From assembly GCF_002796985.1 (NCBI RefSeq), contig NZ_PEKX01000003.1, forward strand, positions 1 to 64,000: a DNA stretch of 64,000 nt. The letters are read 5' to 3'. The first letter of the stretch is position 1, and each line of letters opens with the position of its first letter. A model generated the notes under the pieces. That model saw nothing but the letters and a program-made list of their open reading frames with translations. It was not told the DNA's origin and searched no databases. This DNA is from Pseudomonas sp. (GTDB lineage: Bacteria > Pseudomonadota > Gammaproteobacteria > Pseudomonadales > Pseudomonadaceae). A program made the translations under genes and the position numbers. Positions 1-9,134 of this stretch are shown in pieces.

Positions 1-51
1 TGTCGAATCAAGAGCTTGCAAAGCTCATGAACATTATGAACATGGCTTACC

Positions 52-79
52 GTTTAACATAATATACATTATGCGAATC
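52..79 (-). other. dif: dif chromosome dimer resolution site
   Basis: On the minus strand this 28-bp stretch has the gammaproteobacterial dif layout: a XerC-type arm (GATTCGCATAA), a 6-bp centre (TGTATA) and a XerD-type arm (TTATGTTAAAC). The inner 16 bases, CATAATGTATATTATG, match the E. coli and P. aeruginosa sites as I remember them, and the outer arm differs from the usual ending only at the last base (C for T). XerCD recombines sister chromosomes here at the replication terminus. No second copy is seen in the window. The match is visible by eye; use as dif is inference from that match. Confidence 0.92.
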
Positions 80-1506
80 CTAGGGTTTCAGTTCCAGAGG
101 TGAGCTGGACGTTTCGAACCTGCCGGCACTGTCGCTCGCCATGAAAAAGCGCACTCGATGCCGTGAAAAGAAAATACGCGGTGGATCAAGCGGAAACAGC
201 TGCTACTTCATGCGGCTGGATAGCTGGCCGGGCTCAGAGCGCGCTCGCACCTCTCAATGAACGCACTCGCCCCAGGGTTGCTCAGAAAGAACGGCTCCGG
301 TGGACAACTGCAAGCGGCAAGGCTGCGCCAGGCAGATAGTTTTTTGGCCATCATTTACTATGAAAATGAAACCTCAGTTCCTACGACTAGACCCGGATGT
401 TGCAGATTGTTCTGAAAAATCCCCCAAGAGATATCAATCGCGTGCAGCACCCACCATGCCTCAATAATCCACCAGCCCTTGCTTGGTTTTCACGAGTTCA
501 ACTTCTTTAACCTAAGAGGCGAACTTCCAGTGGTACTTGGCTACCTGAGAACACTTCCCGAGCAAACCATGGCCATTGTTGGATACCGGCCGTGCGGGGT
601 TTCTCAAGTCTTATGCTGACAATCAAGCAATCAAGCAATCAAGCAATCAAGCAATCAAGCAATCAAGCAATCGACAACTCGTACCGCACTATCGAGCTTC
701 GCCTCCGGGATATCGGGGCCTTCATGGCATTTTGCCTCAGTCCGCCTGCCGATACCTGAACGAGGATTGGCATCCGTTCGCTGCCACAGTTCCAGAACGA
801 GAACCCTGACCGCCCTCCCCTTGAGCGGCTACAAAATCTCTCAGGGCTCTGTCTCCCAAGCATTTGCAGATCGAGACCGCCGAACTCATGGCGGAGGGCG
901 CCCCAGTTCATACGCGCCCCTTTTTTATTGTTGCCACCTCTTCTCCATGTACCTGCGAGTCTCTGACCTCGTAGGGCGCGATAATTGGAGCCCCGTGATG
1001 GGAGGTTTTCCAGAGATACCGCTAGGACCTGGTGATTTCACGTTGTGGGAAAAGGGAACAAGGCAGCAAAAATTAGCGTGCGCGACGAATTCATTGAGTT
1101 ATATCTGATTAGGTGTCGTAGGCACCTAAAGTTAATTCCCCTGCCCTCCGCGCATGAGAATCTGCAAGAGGTGCGCTGCCCTTTGCCAGATCGCATGGAC
1201 GTCAACCAGATCCCGAGTTGACTCATCCAGCACAGTCACCAAGCGACCTTCAGTAGTTTGCTCTCGTACAAGTGACTCCGGGATCTGGCCAGCCACAAAC
1301 CAGCAAGGGTTGCGTCGACAATCGCATCTTCGTCACTGAGCTGATGCGTCGGCGGACGGGCGTTGCGGTCTTTACTGCTGAACAGGTGTTCAGCTATATG
1401 GGTGTCCCGACCGCAGCCCACGCCGAGCGAATTGGGAACACCACTGATCTCCCTCCCCGGGCGGTTCGCGCCGCCCTTCCATGCTCTTCGCCAAATCGGA
1501 GTGCCC
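80..1506. other. gene-poor region next to dif
   Basis: No open frame here looks like a real gene: candidates on both strands are under about 115 codons, biased to R/S/T and lack recognisable motifs or good ribosome binding sites. By eye it is less GC-rich than the flanking genes. It holds an 8-bp tandem repeat at 621-668. A minus-strand stretch around 1150-1340 reads for short distances like protein but with no recognised family, so decayed coding sequence is possible. Confidence 0.5.
621..673. repeat. 8-bp tandem repeat, six copies of AATCAAGC
   Basis: Six perfect head-to-tail copies of AATCAAGC run from 621 to 668, followed by a partial copy (AATCG). No gene or promoter can be assigned to it. 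An 8-bp unit in a non-coding tract is prone to slippage, so copy number may differ between strains. Confidence 0.9.
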
Positions 1507-2505
1507 ATGCGTAACCAGCTGTTCAGAACTCGCATTACCGAGATGCTTGGTATCCGTCATCCCATTCTTTGCGGCGGCATGGGCCCCAGCGTGTCAGACG
1601 CGAGCTACGTCGCGGCTGCGGTCAACGCAGGCGGGATGGGATTTGTGGTTGCTGCCGGCTTCCCTGATCTGGATGAGTTCCGCGAACAGCTCCGCCAGTG
1701 TCGCAGCCTCACATCAGGAAAAGGGTTCGGAGTGAACCTCTACCTTTCCGGCCAGGCCAACGTTGCTGAGCGCTTGCGGCAACAGGTAAGGATTCTTGCT
1801 GAAGAAGAAGTGCTCTGTGTCGAAACATCGGGTGGAAGCCCCGAGGAAGTCCTGCCGGCGCTGCGAGAAGCGGGTATCAAGGTTCTGCACAAGGTTCCGG
1901 CGGTTCGCTATGCGCGATCAGCCGCTCGTCTTGGCGTGGACGCAGTGATCGTCGTTGGCAACGACTGCGGTGGTCATCCAGGAACCTACGGCATCAGCAG
2001 CATGGTTCAGGCAGCCCATGCACCGAAAGAGCTCTCCATTCCCGTCGTTATCGGTGGCGGGATCGGTGCGGGAAGCCAACTGGCGGCGACACTGATGATG
2101 GGGGCCGATGCGATCCTGATGGGGTCGCGGATGCTGGTAGCCGAGGAGTTGTGGATTCACCGCCAGTACAAGGAACGGCTGGTTCAGAGCGATGGCACAG
2201 AAAGCATCATCGTGAAGACCGGCCTGCGCCAACATCACAGAGTTCTGAACAATGACAGCGCCAAAGCTGTGGCCGCACTGGACGCGGCGGGAGCGAGCGA
2301 TTTCGAAAGCTATCGTCCTCACGTCATGGGCATGCTAACGACCCAAGCCTACAAGACAGGGGATAGCCGCCAAGGCATGCTCGATTACGGCCCATCGATC
2401 GTATTTGCTAACGCCGTGCAAAGCGTGGAAGCCATTTTTGATTCGGTGCTTGATGATGCGCGCCATGCGATGCAGCGCCTGGAAGATCTGAGCTGCAACG
2501 GGTGA
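1507..2505 (+). CDS. nitronate monooxygenase-like FMN protein
   Basis: A 332-residue TIM-barrel flavoprotein of the nitronate monooxygenase (2-nitropropane dioxygenase) family, whose members oxidise alkyl nitronates with FMN and O2. Family marks are the N-terminal HPILCGGMG (18-26), the loop GNDCGGHPG with His157, and the phosphate-binding VIGGGIGAG (181-189). The frame stays open upstream to about 1363, but family similarity starts at the ATG at 1507 (MRNQLFRTRI); a GTG at 1501 is the alternative. It stands alone: the next gene is convergent. FabK-type enoyl reductases share the fold, but the CGGHPG loop and gene context give no support for a fatty-acid role. Substrate unknown. Confidence 0.85.
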   Translation: MRNQLFRTRITEMLGIRHPILCGGMGPSVSDASYVAAAVNAGGMGFVVAAGFPDLDEFREQLRQCRSLTSGKGFGVNLYLSGQANVAERLRQQVRILAEEEVLCVETSGGSPEEVLPALREAGIKVLHKVPAVRYARSAARLGVDAVIVVGNDCGGHPGTYGISSMVQAAHAPKELSIPVVIGGGIGAGSQLAATLMMGADAILMGSRMLVAEELWIHRQYKERLVQSDGTESIIVKTGLRQHHRVLNNDSAKAVAALDAAGASDFESYRPHVMGMLTTQAYKTGDSRQGMLDYGPSIVFANAVQSVEAIFDSVLDDARHAMQRLEDLSCNG

Positions 2506-2557
2506 TCGAAAACATCCCCAATCTGGGGCTCAAATGCTTTTGGTCATGGGTAGTAAT

Positions 2558-2580
2558 CGGCCAATAACGGCCCTTGGCCG
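2558..2580. terminator. possible bidirectional hairpin between convergent genes
   Basis: CGGCCAA (2558-2564) and TTGGCCG (2574-2580) form a 7-bp perfect stem with a 9-base loop between the convergent flavoprotein and membrane-protein genes. There is no clear T tract on either strand, so the terminator role is tentative. Confidence 0.35.
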
Positions 2581-2591
2581 AGGAGCTCCCG

Positions 2592-3011
2592 TCAGCGCTT
2601 TATAAATGTTGCTAATAGCATGATTACGAACGCTGCCAACCAAAAATAGAAGCCGATCCCCATACCTGTGACATAGATCGATGGCGGTTCTTTGTCGCTG
2701 AATATGCGAGACACGAAGGGCGAAGTGCAGGCCACCAGCAAGCCAACAATTGCGGTGAGTTGTGCTACTCGAAAGCCCCCAGCGTAAAAGGCTATGGTGC
2801 CCAAAAGTAAAGGATTGGCGTACCAAGCCATCGACCAATACTTCCCACTCCCTATAATCGCCGACCAGCCGAAGAGCGCTACCTCCCAGCCATACATGCT
2901 AACGGGAATGCGATCCTCTCCCCAGCGTTCCTCCGTGTGAAGGGCTGGCAGTGCGAAGGAAATGGCGTAGGGCGCAAGCGCTAAGAGAATGAACATCCAA
3001 GACTGTTTCAT
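2592..3011 (-). CDS. small integral membrane protein, function unknown
   Basis: A 139-residue hydrophobic protein with about four likely membrane segments: an N-terminal one (WMFILLALAPYAISFAL), two central (around 65-85 and 85-105) and a C-terminal one (FYFWLAAFVIMLLATF) ending in KR. The region between segments one and two has charged residues and Gly/Trp. I do not recognise the family. It starts at an ATG with a plausible purine-rich stretch (GAGGAATGC) just upstream. It is convergent with the flavoprotein gene and separated from the aromatic cluster by a 416-base gap, so context gives no role. Confidence 0.65.
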   Translation of the reverse strand: MKQSWMFILLALAPYAISFALPALHTEERWGEDRIPVSMYGWEVALFGWSAIIGSGKYWSMAWYANPLLLGTIAFYAGGFRVAQLTAIVGLLVACTSPFVSRIFSDKEPPSIYVTGMGIGFYFWLAAFVIMLLATFIKR

Positions 3012-3427
3012 AAAGCATTCCTCGCATAGCTTATGAGTACCAGCCTCCGGTAAGTCCAGATCAATTCATTTATAGACGCTCCGTGCTGCCTACCTACGGA
3101 ATTCGACCATCCGCTTAGGGTCGGTAGCTGCCTCCTACGCCAGGCAATTAATGGCCGATAGCAGCTCTGTTAGTAGCCATGACCCAGGTTCGTCCTGCAA
3201 ACGAACCACAGTCTGCTATCTGCTGTGGACAGCGGATGTAGACCAATTTCGTCCAGGGCAACGCCAGCTTTTGACCAGCGCCGCCCTGGACCACCAGAAG
3301 AGAAAGACGCTGCAGCGCACGGGTAATGCGGGCGGCGGCATGCGCATCTGCACATGACTAATGAAGAACGGGCGGTAGGCCCGGCTTCAACATGCCGACG
3401 TCCTGTCGGCACTATCCGCGAGCAACC
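3012..3427. other. intergenic region without a recognisable gene
   Basis: About 416 bases between the small membrane protein and the end of the MFS gene. Short open frames occur but none has a family signature. The only structure I can point to is the hairpin at 3393-3411 just past the MFS stop. Confidence 0.5.
3393..3411 (-). terminator. possible terminator hairpin after the aromatic operon
   Basis: TGCCGAC (3393-3399) and GTCGGCA (3405-3411) pair perfectly with a 5-base loop, 17 bases downstream of the MFS stop on the minus strand, where the operon transcript would end. No run of Ts follows, so it is weak as a Rho-independent terminator. Confidence 0.35.
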
Positions 3428-4660
3428 TCAGACGGCATCACCTGCCTGCCCTTGCGCCGCCGAACGCCGTGCCGGTGCGGTTTCGCGCAGACACGCAGCT
3501 ACCAGGAGCCCCAGCACGACACCGGACAGCGCCAGGTAAAGGGTCTTCTCGATGCCATAGTGCTGGGCGATGTAGCCAGCCAACGCCGGCGCGACGCCGC
3601 CGCCGAATACCTCGCCAATGCCGACGACCAGTCCGGTAGCGGTAGAAATCAGTGCCGGCGGCACCGACTCACTGGTGAGCGGTCCGACGATCATGCAGAC
3701 CATGCTGAAGTTGAAGAAGGTGGTCGCGAACAGCAGCAGGAACAGCTTCATCGGCTCGGCGCCGGTATGGATCATCAGCCAGAGCGCCACACCGGTAGCG
3801 ACGCACGAGATCAGTGCGACCGGCTTGCGGCCCAGGCGATCCGACAATGTCGGCATCAGCACCATGCCGCAGAAGCCGCCGAAGCCGATGGCCGACATGA
3901 CGAAGCCCATCTGCTGCATGCCCAGATGCAGGTAGTCCGTCAGGTAGTTGGGCAACATCACCGAACTGACAAACAGGCTGGTGAGCATGCAGAACATGCC
4001 CACCAGGTTGAGCAGCACATTCCGGTAGCGCAACGCTGCCAGCCAGTCACTCCCGATGCTGTGCGCCGGCTCGCTCGCTGGGCGCTGGGCTACGGGTTCA
4101 CGCAGGACCTTGTACAGCCCCCAGGCCAGGAGGAAACCCGGCACCGAGACCAGCACGAACACCCAGCGCCAGGATGGCACCACCAGCAGCAACTGGGTGG
4201 CGATGATGGGTGCAAGGCCCAGCCCCAGCAGCGGGAAGAACGCCTGCTGAATCCCGATGTTCATACCCAGCCGCGAGGGATGCGACGCTTCCGCGGTGGC
4301 GGCGATCGAGGTGGGTGTGAAGGCGCCCTCCGCCACGCCCATCACGGCGCGAATGAGCAGAAGCCCCCCGACACCGCTGGCAAGCCCCGAGAAGCCGGCC
4401 AGCAGGGAGAAGACGATCACCGCTGGAATGATCACCTTGCGGCGACCGATGCGGTCGGACAGTCGCCCCATGAAGATCGAGGAGATCCCCCAGGCCAGGG
4501 CGAGGATCGCGGAAATATTGCCAAGGTCCTGATAGTCCAGGCCGAGGTCACGCATCATCACCGGGTACAAGGGCAGGATGATGAAACGGTCCAGGCCGAC
4601 CAGGCCGAAACCGATGGCCAACAGTGCCACGGCCTTCCATTCGTACTTTTTATCGAACAT
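3428..4660 (-). CDS. MFS transporter, probable aromatic compound importer
   Basis: A 410-residue Major Facilitator protein with about 12 predicted membrane segments. The loop 2-3 signature is present as GRLSDRIGRRK near residue 65 and recurs in the second half as LSDRLGRK, as expected for the duplicated MFS fold. It is the last gene of the minus-strand cluster holding a porin, a phenol hydroxylase, a ring-cleavage dioxygenase and an FAH-family hydrolase, so uptake of the pathway's aromatic substrate across the inner membrane is the likely job. The substrate cannot be read from the sequence. Export is an alternative, but the neighbouring porin favours uptake. Confidence 0.85.
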   Translation of the reverse strand: MFDKKYEWKAVALLAIGFGLVGLDRFIILPLYPVMMRDLGLDYQDLGNISAILALAWGISSIFMGRLSDRIGRRKVIIPAVIVFSLLAGFSGLASGVGGLLLIRAVMGVAEGAFTPTSIAATAEASHPSRLGMNIGIQQAFFPLLGLGLAPIIATQLLLVVPSWRWVFVLVSVPGFLLAWGLYKVLREPVAQRPASEPAHSIGSDWLAALRYRNVLLNLVGMFCMLTSLFVSSVMLPNYLTDYLHLGMQQMGFVMSAIGFGGFCGMVLMPTLSDRLGRKPVALISCVATGVALWLMIHTGAEPMKLFLLLFATTFFNFSMVCMIVGPLTSESVPPALISTATGLVVGIGEVFGGGVAPALAGYIAQHYGIEKTLYLALSGVVLGLLVAACLRETAPARRSAAQGQAGDAV

Positions 4661-4731
4661 ACGGGTGCTCCTCTGCCGCTATGGGCATGGATGGAATGAG
4701 CGTCGATTGTGAAGGTGGGATGCAGGTTGGA

Positions 4732-6090
4732 TCAGAAGTACACGAGGGCTTCGACCAGGCCGGTCAACTGGGTGCGGTCGCGGCCGTTGCCGTAGACGCG
4801 GTCGTGTTCGATGGGCTCGAACCAGTCGTAACGCAGTTCGGGGCGGATGCTGATATTGCGCGTGGCATCCCAGCGAAAGCCCATCGTCAAGGCGTTGAAG
4901 TCGCCGCGGGCGTTGCTGGTGGGGAACAGCACGAAGGCATCGCGATCGCGGAAGTGCTCGCCGCGAACGGAGAAGGCAAGGTCTTTGCGATACTGGTAGG
5001 TCAGCACGCTATTGATCCCCCACCAGGACGCCCCGTCGAACCCTGGCCCCGTGACGATATCGACGGTGTCGGCCTTCCCGTCCCCGGACTGGCGACCGTA
5101 GACCACCTCGCCGCCCATCGACCAGCGGGAGTCGAAGGCGTGCCAGGCGTTCAGTGAGTGCTGCTGACGCAACTGGCCGTCGCGAGACACCAGCCGCGCC
5201 GTGGGGGCCTGGACGTCATCGAAGTCATGATTCTCCTCGTTGCCGACCATGAACTCGTAATCGATCCAGGTCTGCATGTCCGGCGTACGCCAGCGCAGCG
5301 CGCCCAGCACTGACTTGCCGCTGTTGTTGTCGCGCAGGTTGTTGCGTCCCTGCACCACGCCCAGTTCGGCGCCGAGAATGCCGCTCTCATCGTTGAGCAA
5401 ACGGGTGCTGGCAAGGAATCCGGATACGGTGCTGGCTTCGGAGACGAAGGCATAGGTCTTGCTGGCGAACGGGTTCCGCGCCTCACGAATGTTCGGTGGA
5501 ATCTCGTAACCGGTGGCCGGGCCGAAGATCCCGGCAATCAGGCTGAACCCCGGGCCATAGGGCAGGTACACGGAGGCAAACAGGTTCGGCGTGGCGACGA
5601 ACTTTTCCTTGTCACGTTTGGCTCGCTCGGGATCGTCATCACCCGGAGAGTTGGCGGGCCAGTGCATGTCCCAGCCGAAGGTGCGCGCGAACTGACCATT
5701 GCGTCCGTACAGCGTCTCCATGCTGAAACCGAAGGACACCTCTTCGGGCTTGGGCCCCGGTAGCGGCGTGACCCTGGGCACGACGTTGGCCGCGAGCGGC
5801 TTGTCGACGAACAGGTGCACCGACGCCAGCTCCAGGCCTTCATCGGAGAACCCGGTCAGAGGCAGGTTGCTCAAACCGTCCTCGCGTTCGTCATGGGTGG
5901 ATCGGTTGTTACGGGCATAGCCGACATCCAGCAAACCGGAAATCCGTATGCCGTGGTCACGCTCCAGCTCAGGGCCTAGCAACCAGCGCGCCAGAGAGCC
6001 TTCGCCCTTCTCTTCTCCTTCGGCCTGAGCGCTCAGTGCCATTACGGCGAGCAAACCGGCGCTTATGGGCATCATCACCTTGTTCAACAT
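4732..6090 (-). CDS. outer-membrane beta-barrel porin (BBP2/OmpL-like)
   Basis: A 452-residue protein with a Sec signal peptide (MLNKVMMPISAGLLAVMALSAQA, cut near 23) and the alternating aromatic/polar strands of an outer-membrane barrel, ending in the classic C-terminal Phe (ALVYF). The RISGLLDVGYARNN opening and the closing RPELRYDWFE strand fit the BBP2/OmpL-like porins rather than OprD. It lies between the MFS importer and the phenol hydroxylase, so it probably lets the aromatic substrate through the outer membrane. The leader upstream contains a long inverted repeat (6125-6202) that could affect its expression relative to the upstream gene. Confidence 0.8.
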   Translation of the reverse strand: MLNKVMMPISAGLLAVMALSAQAEGEEKGEGSLARWLLGPELERDHGIRISGLLDVGYARNNRSTHDEREDGLSNLPLTGFSDEGLELASVHLFVDKPLAANVVPRVTPLPGPKPEEVSFGFSMETLYGRNGQFARTFGWDMHWPANSPGDDDPERAKRDKEKFVATPNLFASVYLPYGPGFSLIAGIFGPATGYEIPPNIREARNPFASKTYAFVSEASTVSGFLASTRLLNDESGILGAELGVVQGRNNLRDNNSGKSVLGALRWRTPDMQTWIDYEFMVGNEENHDFDDVQAPTARLVSRDGQLRQQHSLNAWHAFDSRWSMGGEVVYGRQSGDGKADTVDIVTGPGFDGASWWGINSVLTYQYRKDLAFSVRGEHFRDRDAFVLFPTSNARGDFNALTMGFRWDATRNISIRPELRYDWFEPIEHDRVYGNGRDRTQLTGLVEALVYF

Positions 6091-6124
6091 ACCTGCCTCT
6101 TGTTCTTGTTGTTGTGGTTAGGGC

Positions 6125-6202
6125 GAGTCCCTTCCCGGGAGGGCCTTCGCGGGGCAAAACGCTCCCGTACCGGGCCGTGGCCGGCCCAGCGGGAAGGGAC
6201 TC
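6125..6202. repeat. 13-bp perfect inverted repeat upstream of the porin
   Basis: GAGTCCCTTCCCG (6125-6137) and CGGGAAGGGACTC (6190-6202) are exact reverse complements separated by 52 bases that themselves contain GC-rich partial dyads. It lies between the hydroxylase stop and the porin start, so it could be an mRNA processing, stabilising or attenuating structure within the operon, or a single REP-like element. Confidence 0.75.
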
Positions 6203-6220
6203 ATGAACGGGAAGGAAAAC

Positions 6221-7987
6221 TCAGTGGCGAGCGAGCACTGCCTTCAAGGCATCCAGCAACTGAGCCTCGGCGGATTGCGAGACGCTCTGGGCGCGCCAGG
6301 CGACATGCTTGTCGGGACGGACCAGCACGCAGCCGTCCTCGTGTATCTCACGCAGCCGCGCCCAATCGCCGTAGCTGTCGGTGTATTCCAGGCCCAGGCC
6401 GATACGGCGTACGACCAGCTCGATGCCCAGCTCCTGTGCCGCCAGCCTGGCGGCATGACGCCAGGCTTCGCCGCCGTGCCCGATGAGCAGCGTGAAGCGC
6501 CCCTGGCTGCAGATATCCAGGGTTGAGAGCTTGCGGCCCGCCTCGTCATGCAGCCAGGCATGCGGCAAGTGAGCCCCTGGCCAGGTGGTCGGGTGATAGT
6601 AGAGTTCAGGGTCCCGGCTATAGGCAGGCGCCTCGCTGCCGTCGCCCGCGACCGCGTCGCTGCGGTAGCGCTGGCCCAGCTCTACGCCATGGCAGTTGAA
6701 CTGGTAGTTCTGCAGTTGAATGGCCTGCTCCAGCGCAGCGCGACGCTCACGGCCGGCAGCTGAGTCCGTGCTGAGCTCGTGCAGGCTCGCCCAACCCTCG
6801 GCCTCGGTTTGACCCGGCTGGAAGCCAAGGGCATTGGAGATCGGCAGCATGTTGCGCACGCTCTCCATGGCGCGGTCCACCACCTGGCAGCCCACCGGCT
6901 GGCGCTCCTGGCTATAGGTCTCGAGCAATCCCGTACCGGCTTCACCCTTGAGGACCATGGCCAGCTTCCAGGCCAGGTTGTAGGCATCCTGTACCGAGGT
7001 GTTGGTGCCCAGGCCGTTGGCCGGCGGATGACGGTGCACGGCATCGCCACAGCAGAACACCCGCCCTTCGGAATAGTGGCTGGCAACCACATGGTTGATC
7101 TGCCACTTGCTGGTGGCAAGCACTTCCACGGGGATGTCGGCGTCACCGATGACCCGACGAGCCCGTTCGATCACCGCGGCTTCGCTGAGATCCGGCTCAC
7201 CCTGTGCGGGGTCGTACATGAACAGCATCACCCATTCGTTCCACGGACGAACGCAGATGAAAGTACCGCTGCCCACCCAGTAATCATTGCCCGGCTGCAC
7301 CATCCAATAGAGCACGCCAGGGCGGCTTTCGCAGTAGCGGCGCAGGTCTGCGCGCAGCCAGACGTTCACCGCACAACCCAGGCCCATCTCGCCTTCCAGC
7401 GGGATGCCGAGCAACTCCATCACCCGGCTGCGCGCACCGTCGGCGCCGATCATGTAGCGGGCGCGCACAGTGAACTCGCATCCGGTGCCGCGATCGAGAA
7501 CGCGTGCGGTGACCCCCTCGGCGTCCTGGGTAAAGTCCAGGAGCTCATGATTGAAGCGCATCTCGCTGCCGGCGCGCAGTCCCTCGTTAGCGAGAATCGG
7601 CTCCATCAGGTGCTGGGGGATGTTGCACATGGCCGACGGGCTGGCCAACTCATAGTCGGACTTGCGCTCGATGGCGTTACCCCAGGTCAGCAAACGGCCG
7701 AACTCCTGCCCACTGAAACTGGTGGCCCAGACATTGTTGGCCATCAGCTCATGGGGACTGGCGGCAGCGACCACCTGCGATTCGACACCAGCGTCCCGGA
7801 ACACTTCCATGGTGCGCTGGTTGGTGATGTGCGCCCGCGGGCTGTTGGCAGTCCAGCGATACTTGTTGATCAGCAGGTTGCGGATGCCGTAGCGCGACAG
7901 CAGCAAGGACGCCGTGAGGCCGGATGGACCACCTCCGACAATCAGGACGGGGACTTCGATGACCTCGGAGGTGTTTTGCAGTTTCAT
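6221..7987 (-). CDS. FAD-dependent phenol hydroxylase (TfdB/PheA-like)
   Basis: A 588-residue class A flavoprotein monooxygenase. It has the Rossmann GGGPSG (18-23), the GADGARSRV segment of the DG motif, and the FAD ribityl-binding CCGDAVHRHPPANGLGTN with QDAYNLAWKLA, which closely resembles 2,4-dichlorophenol 6-monooxygenase and related phenol hydroxylases. A thioredoxin-like C-terminal region follows. The start at the 7987 ATG is chosen because homology begins there (MKLQNTSEV). In this cluster it would ortho-hydroxylate a phenolic substrate with NAD(P)H and O2 to a catechol for the extradiol dioxygenase encoded 167 bases upstream. Substrate unknown; MhpA-like enzymes are the main alternative. 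Confidence 0.87.
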   Translation of the reverse strand: MKLQNTSEVIEVPVLIVGGGPSGLTASLLLSRYGIRNLLINKYRWTANSPRAHITNQRTMEVFRDAGVESQVVAAASPHELMANNVWATSFSGQEFGRLLTWGNAIERKSDYELASPSAMCNIPQHLMEPILANEGLRAGSEMRFNHELLDFTQDAEGVTARVLDRGTGCEFTVRARYMIGADGARSRVMELLGIPLEGEMGLGCAVNVWLRADLRRYCESRPGVLYWMVQPGNDYWVGSGTFICVRPWNEWVMLFMYDPAQGEPDLSEAAVIERARRVIGDADIPVEVLATSKWQINHVVASHYSEGRVFCCGDAVHRHPPANGLGTNTSVQDAYNLAWKLAMVLKGEAGTGLLETYSQERQPVGCQVVDRAMESVRNMLPISNALGFQPGQTEAEGWASLHELSTDSAAGRERRAALEQAIQLQNYQFNCHGVELGQRYRSDAVAGDGSEAPAYSRDPELYYHPTTWPGAHLPHAWLHDEAGRKLSTLDICSQGRFTLLIGHGGEAWRHAARLAAQELGIELVVRRIGLGLEYTDSYGDWARLREIHEDGCVLVRPDKHVAWRAQSVSQSAEAQLLDALKAVLARH

Positions 7988-8154
7988 GGTTGTACTCCGC
8001 ACTCTTGTTCTTGAAATCGGAAAGTTACCCACCCAGGCGGGCGCTATTGCCTGCGCCCTCTCTCCAGGACCGGGCAAGCCGAACCCGCGCCGCGTGCCGG
8101 AAGGCAATCAGCGAATACGAAAGGATGGGCGTCAGGAGGTTGCTGGCGTGCCGG

Positions 8155-9060
8155 TCAGCCGCCTGCCTCGGTGTTCAGGATGAAATAGTCGGGAACGAGC
8201 GGCCCCCAGAGATACAGCGAACTCTCTGCGGGAAAGTCTCCCGCTGGCCACTCACTCCCGGCTTCGATGAAGTCCATTTCCGTGGAGTACTCGCTGAACG
8301 AGCCCCACGGGTCGCGGACGTAATGGAAGTAGTTGGAGCCCAGGCAATGCCTGCCCGTGCCCCAGCCTTCGACATACCCGGCGGCGGCCATCTGCTCTGC
8401 CCCATTGCCTACGTCGTCGATGGTCGGGACATCCCAGGCTGCGTGGTGGAATCCCTTGGCGCTACTTTTGGCGAAGGCTATCAGGTGGTGATCGCACCCA
8501 TGCCGCGCATGGGTGAAGGCAATGACGTCCTGGGAGCGGTCGGAAAGCTTCAAACCCAGCGCCTGCTCATAGAAAGCCACAGCCCGCGACACATCCGGAG
8601 AAAAGAACAGGACATGGGACAGGCGCTTTGGCCGGACCTGGCACACCCTGTCCCGGCTACCCACGCCACGCAGTTCGCGAACGCCCTGGACTGCCTCGGG
8701 GCGCGCATCCGGCATGGTCTTCGCGCCCACCCGGACCTGTATCAGATTGCCGTCCGGATCACGGAACCAGAAGCCGCCGCCGTCACCCTCTTCGAATAGC
8801 GCGCCGCTACGCTCCACCTGCTCGCGCAGTCTGGTGAAGTCGGCCTCGAAGCAGTTGAAGCTGATCCAGGCCAGCGATTTGCTCGGCCCCGACAGCATGC
8901 GCGCCCAGCGATGCCCGTCGGCAGCCGAAATGTCCAACTGCCCCTCCTGCTCCTGCACATCCAGCCCGAAGTGCTCGAAGAAATGCCGGGCCTGCTGCAG
9001 CGAAGGCACATACAGCGCGTAATGATCGATCGAATGTACGCCACGACTCGTGATGCCCAT
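8155..9060 (-). CDS. type I extradiol ring-cleavage dioxygenase (VOC family)
   Basis: A 301-residue protein of two VOC modules (about 8-115 and 145-265). The C-terminal module has the expected Fe(II) ligands: His149 (LSHV), His206 (FHHAAWD) and Glu257 (SEYST), plus the second-shell GRHCLGSNYFHYVRDP segment. These enzymes open catechols next to the diol using O2. The ATG at 9060 is preferred over the upstream in-frame ATG because a strong GAGGGAGG ribosome site precedes it. With the hydroxylase and FAH-type hydrolase it makes a meta-cleavage route. It is nearer to catechol 2,3-dioxygenase-like VOC proteins of phenol clusters than to BphC; the substrate is not determined. Confidence 0.87.
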   Translation of the reverse strand: MGITSRGVHSIDHYALYVPSLQQARHFFEHFGLDVQEQEGQLDISAADGHRWARMLSGPSKSLAWISFNCFEADFTRLREQVERSGALFEEGDGGGFWFRDPDGNLIQVRVGAKTMPDARPEAVQGVRELRGVGSRDRVCQVRPKRLSHVLFFSPDVSRAVAFYEQALGLKLSDRSQDVIAFTHARHGCDHHLIAFAKSSAKGFHHAAWDVPTIDDVGNGAEQMAAAGYVEGWGTGRHCLGSNYFHYVRDPWGSFSEYSTEMDFIEAGSEWPAGDFPAESSLYLWGPLVPDYFILNTEAGG

Positions 9061-9134
9061 GATCGCCTCCCTCATCTTGTTGTAATCAAAGCCCCAGGGA
9101 GGGGGCTTCGCTGTTCATCGGTAGTGGCTACGGC

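Noticed and set aside
621..673. Short tandem repeats considered as a CRISPR array
   Set aside because: The 8-bp units are contiguous with no spacers and no cas genes are present.
1..1506. dif flank considered as a Xer-integrated mobile element
   Set aside because: No second dif-like copy, integrase, replication or phage gene is visible; only the gene-poor state remains as a hint.
1507..2505. FabK-type enoyl-ACP reductase
   Set aside because: Same fold, but no fatty-acid neighbours and the CGGHPG loop favours nitronate monooxygenase.
3392..4699. A 435-codon open frame on the plus strand opposite the MFS gene
   Set aside because: Composition is Q/H/R/D-rich with no domain or membrane pattern. 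It is the usual antisense frame of a high-GC gene. The same goes for long antisense frames at 13125-14228, 33360-34901, 45452-46915 and 48253-50100.
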